Virus record (IMG/VR): IMGVR_UViG_3300010885_005330
Coordinates: 1 to 35,925 of that record
Reading direction: 5' to 3' (one strand)
DNA: 35,925 nt
Origin: a virus
Of the stretch, positions 1 through 7,798 are shown in pieces (position 1 is the first letter of the stretch; the number at the start of each line of letters is the position of its first letter). A program made the translations under genes and the position numbers. The notes under the pieces are model-generated. The model ran no database searches. It was not told where the DNA came from and was given only the letters and a program-made list of their open reading frames with translations.

Positions 1-123
1 CTGCCAAGCGTATTCAACAAGAAGGCCAGCGGATCGGCCTAGACGCGCGGCGTGTGGGTGTGCTGGAACAAGACGCAGCGCAAAAAAGCGATCCTGCTTT
101 TCAGCAGTCTATGGCGGCGGCCA
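1..123. repeat. Terminal direct repeat, left copy
   Basis: These 123 bases are identical to the last 123 of the window (35803-35925). The reading frame of an ejection-protein gene runs through both copies, so joining them restores one uninterrupted gene. This is what a circular assembly cut at an arbitrary point looks like. A physical terminal repeat lying inside a coding gene is less likely, and P22-type phages usually package by headful with permuted ends. Confidence 0.95.
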
Positions 124-656
124 AAGCTACAGGTGTGGCTATTGCACAAGGCGACGTCAAGGCCGCGCAGGCGCTGCCTAAGATCATCAACGAAGGCCAA
201 CTGGCAGTCGATACTATTGACCAGATGGTCGGTAAGCAGGCGGTTAAAGACACCACTGGTAAGGTCATTCAAAAAGCCACCGCGCCGCACCCAGGCTTTC
301 AAGACGCTGTCGGCGCTACGTGGAAACCAGGTTTCCGGTTTGTACCAGGAACCGATGCGGCAACTTTTCAAACTTTTCAAGATCAAATTGAAGGTCAAGC
401 GTTTTTGTCGGCTTTTGAATCGCTCAAAGGCGGCGGCGCTATCTCTGAAAAAGAAGGCGCGAAAGCAACGGCGGCCCGTATGCGTATGAAAACATCGTCA
501 GATGAGAAAAGCTACATGGAAGCCGCGCGAGAGTTCCAAGACGTTGTGCGAAAAGGTGTTGAAACGGCCCGTAGTCGAGTGCCTGGGGCCAGTAGCATGC
601 CTGCACCCGCCGCTGGCGGTACAAACATTGATGCCCTTCTTGATAAGTACAAATAA
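3..656 (+). CDS. Ejection (internal virion) protein, 3' part of a gene split by the window ends
   Basis: The frame is open from base 3 to the TAA at 654-656. It continues without a break from the reading frame that starts at 35121, giving a 445-residue protein when the genome is closed. A caller treating the window as linear would start at the internal GTG at 54. The protein is Ala/Gln/Lys-rich, mostly helical, has no membrane segment, and ends in a short Leu-Leu-Asp-Lys-Tyr-Lys tail. It lies between a gp7-like gene and a 714-residue virion protein, which is the position of the P22 ejection genes 7-20-16. The role, pilot protein injected with the DNA, is inferred from order and composition; the sequence itself is not a recognised enzyme. 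Confidence 0.85.
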   Translation, partial: AKRIQQEGQRIGLDARRVGVLEQDAAQKSDPAFQQSMAAAKATGVAIAQGDVKAAQALPKIINEGQLAVDTIDQMVGKQAVKDTTGKVIQKATAPHPGFQDAVGATWKPGFRFVPGTDAATFQTFQDQIEGQAFLSAFESLKGGGAISEKEGAKATAARMRMKTSSDEKSYMEAAREFQDVVRKGVETARSRVPGASSMPAPAAGGTNIDALLDKYK

Positions 657-658
657 TT

Positions 659-2803
659 ATGGCAACACTTGAACAACTCACCGCAGCGTTGGTCAAGGCC
701 GATGTTGCGGGTAACGCCGCAGACGCCAAAGAACTTGCTGATGAAATTCGACGTGTTCGTGCTGTGCCAGCAGCGCCTACAAACATAGGGTTATCCCCTA
801 CTGTTGGCACTGAAAGCGGTATGCCTGGGCCGCGTCAAGACCTGACGATGGGCCAACGGGTGTACCAAGCCGCACGGCCGTACATTGCGCCTCTCGTCGA
901 AGCTGGCGGCGCTATCGGTGGCGGCCTGCTAGGCGCAGCCGCTGGTGTTCCAGCCAGCCCCGTGGGCATGGCAACGCTAGGCGTTGCTGGCGCGGGTCTT
1001 GGCTACGGCATGGCGAAAGAAGGCATGGAAATGGCTGACGTGGCGATGGGCATGAAACCCCGCCGCCAAGGCGCAGCGCAAGTCGTAGAGCCTGTACGTA
1101 ACGTCCTTGAGGGCGCTACTATGGAAGCCGGTGGGCGTGTAGCGGGGCAAGCGCTTGGCTACCTTGGCGGCAAGATTGCTGACCTACGCCAGATTCCGTT
1201 GCAAAAAGCCGCGCGGATTGCCAAAGACGCGTTGGGCGAAGACTTGCCACAAGTAATCAATACGCTGCGTGCCAGTAAAGGCACTGGCACTAGCGCGGCG
1301 CAAGCGGCGGCTGACATCAACAGCCCGACATTTCAAGCGTTGGTTGACCGTGCTACGGCCCGTGATCCACGGTTTACACGCGCTTTGGCGTCGCTGCAAG
1401 AAAAAGGTTCTGTCAACGCGCTGGCTGACTTGGCCGGTGGGGCTACGGCTGCTGAAGCCAGAGGCACGACTGAAGCCGCCAAGAACGCGCTCAACGCTGT
1501 TCAAGGCCCAGTTCGTGAGACAGCCCTTAACCGCGCCAACTTGGGCAAAGACGTAGCCGCGTTTGAAGCGCAGGCTGGCAAGCTAAGCGCAGACGCAACA
1601 GCTAAAGTTGCTGACGTTCGCCGTCTGATAGACGCAGGCCAGATTGCAGAAGCCGCTGGTCGGTTAGAGTTGATTAAGAAGGGCGTCCCCGTCGGCTTTA
1701 CCAAGTACACCTACAAAGGTGAGTTGGGCAAGATGGCTGATGAGTGGGCCACAGGCGCGGCTAACGCTTCGCTTGACTTAGGTCAAGGCGCGCGGTTCTC
1801 ACAAGGCGCTGCTGATGCGCTGCGTTCGGTAGGCGTCAAACCGCTAGAAGGCGAAAAGATCGTAAGCTCTATTCGTTCAGTGGCTAATAACCCTGAGTTT
1901 GCCGGTAATGACGTGCTGCTTGGCGCGGTCAAAAACGTGGCCGACGACGTCGCCAAGTGGACTAGCGGCGGCGGCATCATCGACGCTAAAGCGCTTGATG
2001 CTATCCGCAAGAACTCTGTCAACGCGGCTATCCAGCAACTGCGCCCAGGCATGGACGCTACGGCCCAGCGTAACCTAGCGGCCAGCGTCATGAACGACAT
2101 CAAGCCGACGCTGATCAACGCAATTGAAGACGCAGGTGGCACAGGCTACCGTCAGTACTTGGCCGACTACACCAAGGGTATGCAGAACATTTCTGAGAAG
2201 AAACTGTCCGGTAAAGCCTTGGAGTTGTGGAAAACCAACAAAGATGAGTTTGTGCGCTTGGTGCAGAACGAATCGCCTGAAGTTGTCGAAAAGATTCTAG
2301 GCCCAGGCCGCTACAACATCGCATCTGAACTGGCTGACACGACTATGGCTACGCTGCAAGAGCAGGCCAAGAAGCGCCTGACTGAAGTAGCGGTCAAAGA
2401 ACAGGTCGGCGCGGGTCAAGAAGCGCTGAAAACGTTGCTTTTAGACAACATGTCTAAGCTGCGTTTGCCGTCTTATTTGAGCGCCGTATCGTCAACGACC
2501 AATAAGGCGTTGGACATTTTGGAAAACAAAATCGGCCGTAAGACAATGACTACGCTGACTGAAGCGCTTAAAACACCTGGCGCGGCGGCTGATCTGCTAG
2601 AGACACTGCCAGGGCAGGAGCGTGTTCGTGTGCTTAAACTTTTATCTAACCCTAGTCAATGGACTTCGGGCGGTAAGGCTGCGGCCACTGGCAGTATGTC
2701 GATGGGGGTTAATGCACTAGCTCCAGAGCGCTACAATGAGGACGCCATACAAGCTCAACCGACTCGTATCATCCTCAACAATATGGCTCCTGGAAGACTC
2801 TAA
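659..2803 (+). CDS. Large ejection/internal virion protein (714 aa)
   Basis: This is the third and largest of three consecutive Ala/Gly-rich virion proteins, matching the place of P22 gp16. The N-terminus (about residues 5-35) is a short helical module (LEQLTAALVKADVAGNAADA) that I associate with phage virion proteins. Residues about 80-125 form a Gly/Ala-rich hydrophobic stretch that could cross or perturb a membrane. The rest is long helical, Lys/Glu/Ala-rich sequence without obvious catalytic motifs, and I see no lysozyme active-site pattern. The start lies two bases after the preceding stop, and the stop TAA shares one base with the next ATG (TAATG). It probably leaves the capsid with the DNA to help build a periplasmic channel; that is an inference from position. 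Confidence 0.8.
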   Translation: MATLEQLTAALVKADVAGNAADAKELADEIRRVRAVPAAPTNIGLSPTVGTESGMPGPRQDLTMGQRVYQAARPYIAPLVEAGGAIGGGLLGAAAGVPASPVGMATLGVAGAGLGYGMAKEGMEMADVAMGMKPRRQGAAQVVEPVRNVLEGATMEAGGRVAGQALGYLGGKIADLRQIPLQKAARIAKDALGEDLPQVINTLRASKGTGTSAAQAAADINSPTFQALVDRATARDPRFTRALASLQEKGSVNALADLAGGATAAEARGTTEAAKNALNAVQGPVRETALNRANLGKDVAAFEAQAGKLSADATAKVADVRRLIDAGQIAEAAGRLELIKKGVPVGFTKYTYKGELGKMADEWATGAANASLDLGQGARFSQGAADALRSVGVKPLEGEKIVSSIRSVANNPEFAGNDVLLGAVKNVADDVAKWTSGGGIIDAKALDAIRKNSVNAAIQQLRPGMDATAQRNLAASVMNDIKPTLINAIEDAGGTGYRQYLADYTKGMQNISEKKLSGKALELWKTNKDEFVRLVQNESPEVVEKILGPGRYNIASELADTTMATLQEQAKKRLTEVAVKEQVGAGQEALKTLLLDNMSKLRLPSYLSAVSSTTNKALDILENKIGRKTMTTLTEALKTPGAAADLLETLPGQERVRVLKLLSNPSQWTSGGKAAATGSMSMGVNALAPERYNEDAIQAQPTRIILNNMAPGRL

Positions 2804-3042
2804 TGAATCCTGAAGAACGCGCGCTTCTTATTGCTGAGATTACTGAGGCGGTCAAAGTAATACCGACCGTATTATCTGACGATGAGCAGCGCTGGGTTCG
2901 CTTGGCTATTAAAAAAGAAGCGCAGTCTATCGCGTTTCGCACCGCCATTATTGAGAAGTCATTGCTGGGCGTTGTCGCCATGATTGGCGCTGGCGTCATC
3001 TACATCATCGCCGACTTTTTGAAGAATCACGGCTTCAAATGA
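2803..3042 (+). CDS. Small single-pass membrane protein (79 aa)
   Basis: A charged N-terminal half (residues 1-45, rich in Glu, Arg, Lys) is followed by one hydrophobic helix at about 50-71 and a short basic tail. It starts on the last base of the preceding stop (TAATG) and overlaps the next gene by ATGA, so it is translationally coupled on both sides. It opens a run of membrane proteins just before a clear holin and endolysin, so a role in lysis (antiholin, second holin or accessory) is plausible. No family signature confirms this. Confidence 0.75.
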   Translation: MNPEERALLIAEITEAVKVIPTVLSDDEQRWVRLAIKKEAQSIAFRTAIIEKSLLGVVAMIGAGVIYIIADFLKNHGFK

Positions 3043-3530
3043 TCGATCCGTTTACCGCTTTAGCGGCGGTAAACACCGCAATTAAGCTCGTCAAGACTAC
3101 GGTTAAGACCGTTCAAAATCTTGAGAGTCTAGGCCCGTGCCTTGGGCAGTTCTTCAGCGCCAAGGCTGAAGCTGTTGAAGTAGTCAAAAAGGGCGGGTTC
3201 GCAGGCTCTGCTATGGGTAAGGCGCTAGAGCTAGAACTTGCGATTGAACAAGCGCGTGCTTTTGAAGAAGAAGTCAAGATGCTGTTCTTTCAGTCCAACA
3301 AAATGGAAGTCTGGCAGAAGATCGTAGCGCGTGCAGCCAAGATGACTAGCGACCAGATACAGGCCGACAAGCGGGTACGTGAAGCCAAGAAACGCCGTGA
3401 AGCTGAGATTGATGAGTTACTGACAATCATACTAATCATGGTTGTAACTGTGGTCGTGCTTGGCACTGTAGGTTGGTTTGTTTGGGAAGCCGTGCAGCGG
3501 TGCAATGGCGCTTGTGGTTACAACCGATAA
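3039..3530 (+). CDS. Membrane-anchored coiled-coil protein of the lysis region (163 aa)
   Basis: Residues 1-60 are mixed hydrophobic, and 70-125 form a long charged helix likely to be a coiled coil. Residues 127-150 are a strong transmembrane segment (IILIMVVTVVVLGTVGWFVW), followed by a short tail with two cysteines. The anchor is C-terminal, which is opposite to the N-terminal anchor of Rz-type i-spanins, so I do not call it a spanin. It overlaps its upstream neighbour by ATGA and is followed eight bases later by the holin gene. A function in lysis or at the host membrane is inferred only from position. Confidence 0.75.
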   Translation: MIDPFTALAAVNTAIKLVKTTVKTVQNLESLGPCLGQFFSAKAEAVEVVKKGGFAGSAMGKALELELAIEQARAFEEEVKMLFFQSNKMEVWQKIVARAAKMTSDQIQADKRVREAKKRREAEIDELLTIILIMVVTVVVLGTVGWFVWEAVQRCNGACGYNR

Positions 3531-3538
3531 GGACTGAC

Positions 3539-3994
3539 ATGGACACCTTACTTAATATCCTGAAGAACGTAGCGCCTGGCATCGCTACCTTAGTGGCTGG
3601 CCCTGCTGGTGGGATGGTCGTCTCTGCACTGGCTGCTAAATTTGGGGTGACTGATACGGTAGAAGAAGTTGCCAAGGCTATTGCCGGTGATCCTGCGGCT
3701 GCTCAAAAGATGGCTGAGATGGACTTAGAACGGTTCCGTGTAGAGCAGGCTGCTATTACGTCCCGCTGGGAAGCTGACATGGGTTCAGACTCATGGTTGT
3801 CCAAGAACATCCGTCCGATGGCGCTGATCGCTATCTTTGTGGCGTTCTTTCTATTCACCATGATGTCAGCGTTTGGTTACAACGCGCAAGAGAGCTACGT
3901 GCAATTGCTCGGCCAATGGGGTCAGATTATTTTTCTGGCTTACTTTGGCGGCCGCACCGTTGAAAAACTTGCTGACATGAAGGCCAAAAAATGA
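3539..3994 (+). CDS. Holin, GTA-type three-transmembrane family (151 aa)
   Basis: An N-terminal hydrophobic Ala/Gly segment (about 12-35) is followed by a charged linker. The family hallmark SWLSKNIRPMALIAIFVAFF comes at about 84-103, with a final hydrophobic helix near 121-138. This order matches the 'holin of 3TMs, for gene-transfer release' family found beside phage endolysins. An upstream in-frame start at 3473 exists, but it lies inside the preceding gene. The ATG at 3539 has a nearby AAGGA (3529-3533) and gives the normal family length. It would form the inner-membrane lesion that releases the endolysin. The stop overlaps the endolysin start (ATGA), which couples the pair. Confidence 0.85.
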   Translation: MDTLLNILKNVAPGIATLVAGPAGGMVVSALAAKFGVTDTVEEVAKAIAGDPAAAQKMAEMDLERFRVEQAAITSRWEADMGSDSWLSKNIRPMALIAIFVAFFLFTMMSAFGYNAQESYVQLLGQWGQIIFLAYFGGRTVEKLADMKAKK

Positions 3995-4413
3995 CCCCAC
4001 ACTTTACCCTTGCCGAACTGACGGCCACCAGCCACCGCGAGTTTGATAACACGCCAAACGCAGATGAGATGGCTAACCTTCAACGGCTGGCTGAATTTCT
4101 AGAGCAAGTCAAAAAGGCGTTGGGCGGCAAGCCAGTCATGATCAATTCTGGGTTCCGGTCTAAGGCCGTCAACGACAGCGTAGGCAGCAAGGACACGTCC
4201 CAGCACCGCATTGGCTGCGCGGCTGATATCAGAGTACCAGGCATGACGCCAGACGCCGTAGTGAGGCTTCTAATCGACGCCAAGCTGCCCTACGATCAAC
4301 TGATCCGCGAGTTCGACGCTTGGACGCACGTTAGCGTTGTCAGCACGCCAGGTTTACTGCCGCGCCGCCAAGTCCTCATCATTGACCGTTCTGGGACTCG
4401 CGTATTCGCATAA
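3991..4413 (+). CDS. Endolysin, M15-family zinc peptidase (140 aa)
   Basis: The protein has the peptidase M15A layout: an N-terminal FTLAELTATSHREFDNTP segment, then INSGFRS (51-57), the SQHRIGCAADI motif with zinc ligands H72 and D79, and the second histidine motif WTHVSV with H113. The family cleaves peptide bonds in peptidoglycan stem peptides (D,D-carboxypeptidase/endopeptidase type). There is no signal peptide, so export must depend on the adjacent holin, whose stop overlaps this start. Its last 35 bases overlap the end of a gene on the opposite strand, and no terminator hairpin is visible between the two. Confidence 0.92.
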   Translation: MTPHFTLAELTATSHREFDNTPNADEMANLQRLAEFLEQVKKALGGKPVMINSGFRSKAVNDSVGSKDTSQHRIGCAADIRVPGMTPDAVVRLLIDAKLPYDQLIREFDAWTHVSVVSTPGLLPRRQVLIIDRSGTRVFA

Positions 4414-4561
4414 GCGATCGGTAGGCTTCTAGCGCGTCCTTCACGTCGCGCTGAAGGTACTCAATACGCTCGTTCTGTTCGATCAGTCTGGCGTTGGCTT
4501 CTTCGGCAAACTTAGCCAAGTTTTCATGCGTCCAAGTAGCGAATGTAGTCATAGCAGGCAT
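4379..4561 (-). CDS. Small coiled-coil protein (60 aa)
   Basis: This is the last gene of the leftward operon. It is almost entirely helical and charged, with heptad-like spacing through about residues 12-55, suggesting a dimeric coiled coil. The start ATG at 4561 lies three bases beyond the preceding stop, with GTGAAGA just before it; a second ATG three codons in is possible. It overlaps the tail-to-tail neighbouring endolysin gene by 35 bases. I do not recognise a family. Confidence 0.65.
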   Translation of the reverse strand: MPAMTTFATWTHENLAKFAEEANARLIEQNERIEYLQRDVKDALEAYRSLMRIRESQNGQ

Positions 4562-4564
4562 TCT

Positions 4565-4759
4565 TCACGTTCCGGTTTTGGCATTAGTCGCGGGTCTAGT
4601 CTTGTGAACGGCCACCAAGCCTTTAACTCGCTTTGGGTTAACACGTTCTTCGGTTGTGAATGTGTGCCCGTTGGCGCATTCTCGGCGTCGCGCCATGTAC
4701 TCTTTTTTGTTTCTTGTTTCATTTACTGTAGACCATGCGTTGCAGATAGGGCAGTTCAA
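4565..4759 (-). CDS. Small zinc-ribbon protein resembling the NrdR N-terminus (64 aa)
   Basis: The protein begins Met-Asn-Cys-Pro-Ile-Cys and continues to RRRECANGHTFTTEE (24-38). This resembles the zinc ribbon of the ribonucleotide-reductase repressor NrdR, but without the ATP-cone. The likely metal ligands are C3, C6, C28 and H32, so the second knuckle is C-x3-H rather than C-x2-C. The only start that keeps the first knuckle is TTG at 4759, overlapping the upstream TGA as TTGA. The role may be nucleic-acid binding or regulation of host genes; the target is unknown. Confidence 0.7.
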   Translation of the reverse strand: MNCPICNAWSTVNETRNKKEYMARRRECANGHTFTTEERVNPKRVKGLVAVHKTRPATNAKTGT

Positions 4760-4971
4760 AGTTTGTGTACGTTAAAGTGTTTAGGTTTTTGCGCCATCAT
4801 GACAGCGGTTTTTGTGCCGATGCCAACTGTACCGTAGTTAGGCGTGCCCAGCCGCGACCGTTCAACGGCTTTGGTAGACGCAACGCTACGCAACAGCGCC
4901 GTGTTGTTGTCGTCCTTCTTGCCCTGACGTTCTTCGTCAGTGTATTGTTTCCAGTTAAATGCGTTGGTCAT
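4756..4971 (-). CDS. Hypothetical small protein (71 aa)
   Basis: I chose ATG 4971 because it overlaps the upstream stop as ATGA, like the neighbouring genes; a TTG at 5007 would add 12 residues. The sequence is polar (MTNAFNWKQYTDEERQGKKD at the start), with a Thr/Gly-rich middle (about 43-60) and a basic end. No membrane segment or known motif is visible. It lies in a translationally coupled chain of small early genes, so it may be a host-interaction protein, but nothing in the sequence says which. Confidence 0.65.
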   Translation of the reverse strand: MTNAFNWKQYTDEERQGKKDDNNTALLRSVASTKAVERSRLGTPNYGTVGIGTKTAVMMAQKPKHFNVHKL

Positions 4972-5174
4972 ATTGGTTTCTTTGGTAGGGGACACCAGTG
5001 CGTCCAAAATTTATCGCCGTAGTACGTGCCGTAGGTGGCAACGTTGCCTTTACCCAACAGTTGCACCTTCACGCCCCTCGGCGCTGTCTCTATGGGTATC
5101 CAGTACACGTCTGTCGCTACGGCCACGGTCTTGGCCCCATTCAAAGCATACGACGGCAGATAGCTATCCGTCAT
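4968..5174 (-). CDS. DUF551-like protein (68 aa)
   Basis: Starting at the ATGA overlap (ATG 5174), the protein carries WIPIETAPRGVKVQLLG (about 25-41) and the closing WTHWCPLPKKP (about 57-67). These two segments are the signature of the DUF551 family of small phage and prophage proteins. The biochemical function is unknown. An upstream start at 5252 would extend into the preceding gene and is not needed. Confidence 0.75.
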   Translation of the reverse strand: MTDSYLPSYALNGAKTVAVATDVYWIPIETAPRGVKVQLLGKGNVATYGTYYGDKFWTHWCPLPKKPI

Positions 5175-5365
5175 AGTAGTTTCCCCACAAAGAATGAAAT
5201 AGCAGCAGCGCAACCTGTCAACACCAGCACAACAACAGCCCACGACACCCACGCCAGATGGTCGCTTAGCACCACAAATCGTTCAAGTTCTTTCTCGCCG
5301 CACCAGTTGCAGCAACCACTAATCATCATGTGGGACTTTTCTACTTTGCAGTAGTGCGGGGTCAT
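5171..5365 (-). CDS. Small membrane protein with Cys pairs (64 aa)
   Basis: The ATG at 5365 overlaps the previous stop as ATGA and has a strong AGGAG six bases upstream, which decides the start over the earlier candidate at 5395. Residues about 18-33 contain CCNWCGEKEL, a possible metal or redox site, and about 42-62 form one transmembrane helix. The function is unknown; a membrane location is the only firm prediction. Confidence 0.7.
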   Translation of the reverse strand: MTPHYCKVEKSHMMISGCCNWCGEKELERFVVLSDHLAWVSWAVVVLVLTGCAAAISFFVGKLL

Positions 5366-5994
5366 GTATTTTTCTCCTGAATATCGTAAAACCAATCATC
5401 GCCTGCCGACCATTTGCGTGTGCCGTCAACTGTCCATAACCTTTGCGCGGCTTGGAAATTTGGAAACTTTGTCTCAGCAGGGATCAGGCTCTGGTCGTAC
5501 CACAGGCATCTGTTGTTGGGCTGGCACGCGAACTGGCCGTTGTCTAACGCAATCCAGTTGAACGACTTGTGTTCTTCTGCCTGCTCGGTAAAGCCTGTAT
5601 CTAACGACAGTTCATCAGCACAAAAGTCCACGGTAAACAAGTAGCGCCCAAAGTGCCACTCACGGTCTTTGCCCAAGAACTTCACGCCCAAGTTGCGTAG
5701 ACCAATCTTTTCCAAGATGGTAAACCTGTAACCCATGCAGTCCCACAGTTGCAGGGTGTCCACTGGCAGATTACCAGCGTCTGCGTGCCACACATACGCA
5801 TGGATGGGCAGCTTGTCGTACAGCGCTCCATAGGCAGGCAACAGTGACTCAATGCGGAACACTTGACCACGCAAGGCTTTCAGACTGACCCAGATGGCTG
5901 GCTCTAACTCGCCGTGACCTTTGTGGTCGTTGTACAGAAACTCGCGCTTAACAAAGCACTTCATGGGCGGCAGCGATGCAATGATGTAGCTCAT
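5362..5994 (-). CDS. Conserved phage protein of unknown function (210 aa)
   Basis: This is a soluble, aromatic-rich protein that begins MSYIIASLPPMKCFVKREFL and contains GELEPAIWVSLKALRG and a Trp-rich C-terminal half. The beginning looks like a conserved phage protein I have seen among early genes, but I know of no assigned activity. No Walker, nuclease or helix-turn-helix motif is seen. It overlaps both neighbours by ATGA. It is the largest protein of this operon after the helicase and a reasonable candidate for structure prediction. Confidence 0.8.
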   Translation of the reverse strand: MSYIIASLPPMKCFVKREFLYNDHKGHGELEPAIWVSLKALRGQVFRIESLLPAYGALYDKLPIHAYVWHADAGNLPVDTLQLWDCMGYRFTILEKIGLRNLGVKFLGKDREWHFGRYLFTVDFCADELSLDTGFTEQAEEHKSFNWIALDNGQFACQPNNRCLWYDQSLIPAETKFPNFQAAQRLWTVDGTRKWSAGDDWFYDIQEKNT

Positions 5995-6185
5995 TCCGTC
6001 ACCGTCGCAATGTACGCCTTCAAGCGTTTGATCTGCGCTTTGTTGAACGCCACCATTGACGAGGCGTATTCCACGCCAGTCTCGGCTTTGAGTAGCTCAT
6101 GCTCGGCGATCACAAGTTGCGTTGCTGCCGATTCCAGCGGCGTAGGCGGCTTAAATAACTTCTTAATTTCGGTGTAGATGATCAT
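5991..6185 (-). CDS. Hypothetical helical protein (64 aa)
   Basis: ATGA overlaps at both ends support expression within the operon. The sequence after residue 14 is predicted helical (AATQLVIAEHELLKAETGVE), with heptad-like Ala/Leu spacing and a basic patch near residues 50-55. No family is recognised. It may be a small dimeric or protein-binding peptide. Confidence 0.65.
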   Translation of the reverse strand: MIIYTEIKKLFKPPTPLESAATQLVIAEHELLKAETGVEYASSMVAFNKAQIKRLKAYIATVTE

Positions 6186-6373
6186 GGTTGTTTTGCCTCT
6201 TGTAGTAATTCAATTCGTTCGCGCGACACACGCAGCGTGTTGTACCGCTGGTGCAGGCGCTGCAAGACCGACACGCGGCGCTCATTTGTTCTCTCATGTG
6301 TCAGCATCTCCAGTACCTTGACCTCATCCAAGGTACGCAGTTCTGCGTTAAGACTTCGCCAGGTGAGTGTCAA
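6182..6373 (-). CDS. Small helical, Arg/Leu-rich protein (63 aa)
   Basis: The protein starts MTLTWRSLNAELRTLDEVKV and continues with a charged helix rich in Arg, Glu and Leu up to RERIELLQEA. This pattern resembles small phage proteins I have seen in early operons. It overlaps the next gene by ATGA. Its start lies 26 bases inside the end of the preceding 53-codon gene. The function is unknown. Confidence 0.65.
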   Translation of the reverse strand: MTLTWRSLNAELRTLDEVKVLEMLTHERTNERRVSVLQRLHQRYNTLRVSRERIELLQEAKQP

Positions 6374-6509
6374 TTTTTATCTCCAGTTGATCAATCGTCA
6401 GTTGTATTCGGTAGGCAGTCCTTGCCGCCGCTTTAAGGTCGCGTACCCTTATCTTTTGTTCGGCCCTTGCTGCCTTCAGCTTGGCCTTCCATAAATCTAT
6501 TCGTTTCAT
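6348..6509 (-). CDS. Short basic helical protein (53 aa)
   Basis: An open frame runs from ATG 6509, which overlaps the helicase TGA as ATGA, to TAA at 6350-6348. The product is very basic (MKRIDLWKAKLKAAR at the start) and helical throughout, with a likely coiled coil at about 8-45. It fills what would otherwise be a gap between the helicase and the 63-residue gene. Its start overlap fits the operon's rule, which is the main reason to believe it. Confidence 0.65.
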   Translation of the reverse strand: MKRIDLWKAKLKAARAEQKIRVRDLKAAARTAYRIQLTIDQLEIKIDTHLAKS

Positions 6510-7798
6510 TTCAAAGACTCCATAGCTATGTCTGACAGCGCACGCTTATCATGAAGCGCCGCCCAGATTTTTTCATCAATAGTTTTGTCGGTGATAAACA
6601 CGTAGCACCACACGGGGCGCGTCTGACCGCTGCGGTGCAGACGGCCCACAGTCTGTTCGTAGAGTTCCAGCGACCAAGGCAGCGACAAGAACACAACGTG
6701 ATGGCCGCCGTGCTGCAAATTAAGTCCGTGCCCTGCTGACTTCGGATGTACTAAAAGTAGCTCGACCTCGCCAGCGTTCCAGCGCTCAATAGCGCGGTCA
6801 TCGTCCAGCGTCTGTGCGTTCGGGTGGCGACGCTTGAGTTCTGCAAGTTCTTCTTTGTACGTGTACACAACCAAGGTATTGGCGCGTTGGTTCTCAGCCA
6901 GCAATTCGTCAAGCCGGTCAAACTTATGCGCTGACGACCAGACAGGGCCGTTGTCGGTATAGAGAAACCCGCTTGCCATCTGTTGCAGCTTCTGCGTCAC
7001 TACGGCCGCGTTGACCGCCACCACTTGCGCGTCAGGGAACTGAAGCACGAAGTCTTTCTTCATGGTGCTGTAGTCAACCATGTCCATCTGGCAGCGCACC
7101 TCGACTGTGTGTAGCGGCGGCAGTTTGTCCTTATACTCAACTGCCTCCAAGACAAATGTGGCAGGCTTAATTACGTTCATGACGGCGTCTAATGAACCAA
7201 CGCGGGGAGCCCAATCGCCGTACTCTTTGTTGATTAAGATGAAGTACCGCTGCATGAACGCGCCCTTGCTGCGGCCCAGCAGCGACTGATCGACAATTTT
7301 GCACTGGCCGAACACGTCCTCTAACCCGTTGCTGGTGAACGATCCGGTCAAGCCCCAACGTATACCTATGCCGCCGATGACTTTGTTCAGCGCCTTAAAG
7401 CGTGTGCCTGACGGGTTCTTCAGCCGCGTCAATTCGTCGTAAACAATGCCGTCGATGTGCGACAGGTCTTGCTCTGCCAGCCACTGAATGTTGTCGTAGT
7501 TGGTTACGATGATGTGCGCGTCACTGTAAAGCGCTGCTTTACGCTGCGCTGGTGTGCCGACTGCTACCGCCAGCTTGAGTCTGGTCGCCCAAATCGGCTG
7601 CTCGACCGGCCACACGTCGGTGCAGACGCGTTTGGGGGCTAAGACAATAAAGTGCTTGACGACGCCTGCTTCAATCATGTCTTGCATGGCCGTCAGCGTG
7701 ATGGCGGTCTTGCCTGCGCCCACTGGCGCTAGGATCATGGCGCGGTCGCGCTCAAACAAGAAGTCAGCCGCTGTCTCTTGGTAGTCACGTAGTTTCAT
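6506..7798 (-). CDS. SNF2/DEAD-like superfamily 2 helicase (430 aa)
   Basis: The order of motifs is that of a short SF2 ATPase. It runs RDYQ (Q-motif, residues 4-7), Walker A PVGAGKT (25-31), APKRV (54-58, motif Ia), VTNYDN (98-103), a DEAH-like YDEL with D121/E122, LTGS (motif III), and motif VI QTVGRLHRSGQ at 382-392. Motif VI of this form is typical of Swi2/Snf2-type translocases encoded in phage replication clusters. It would use ATP to move along or remodel DNA during replication or recombination. Its start overlaps the VRR-NUC gene by 14 bases, so helicase and nuclease are made together. Confidence 0.9.
   Translation of the reverse strand: MKLRDYQETAADFLFERDRAMILAPVGAGKTAITLTAMQDMIEAGVVKHFIVLAPKRVCTDVWPVEQPIWATRLKLAVAVGTPAQRKAALYSDAHIIVTNYDNIQWLAEQDLSHIDGIVYDELTRLKNPSGTRFKALNKVIGGIGIRWGLTGSFTSNGLEDVFGQCKIVDQSLLGRSKGAFMQRYFILINKEYGDWAPRVGSLDAVMNVIKPATFVLEAVEYKDKLPPLHTVEVRCQMDMVDYSTMKKDFVLQFPDAQVVAVNAAVVTQKLQQMASGFLYTDNGPVWSSAHKFDRLDELLAENQRANTLVVYTYKEELAELKRRHPNAQTLDDDRAIERWNAGEVELLLVHPKSAGHGLNLQHGGHHVVFLSLPWSLELYEQTVGRLHRSGQTRPVWCYVFITDKTIDEKIWAALHDKRALSDIAMESLK

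Noticed and set aside
1-123. True short terminal repeats like those of T7-type podoviruses
   Set aside because: The repeat lies inside a coding gene, and the packaging and head genes are P22-type, which normally package by headful. Read data would be needed to reopen this.
3039-3530. Reading the 163-residue membrane protein as an Rz-type spanin
   Set aside because: The membrane anchor is at the C-terminus, not the N-terminus, and no lipobox-bearing partner gene is embedded.
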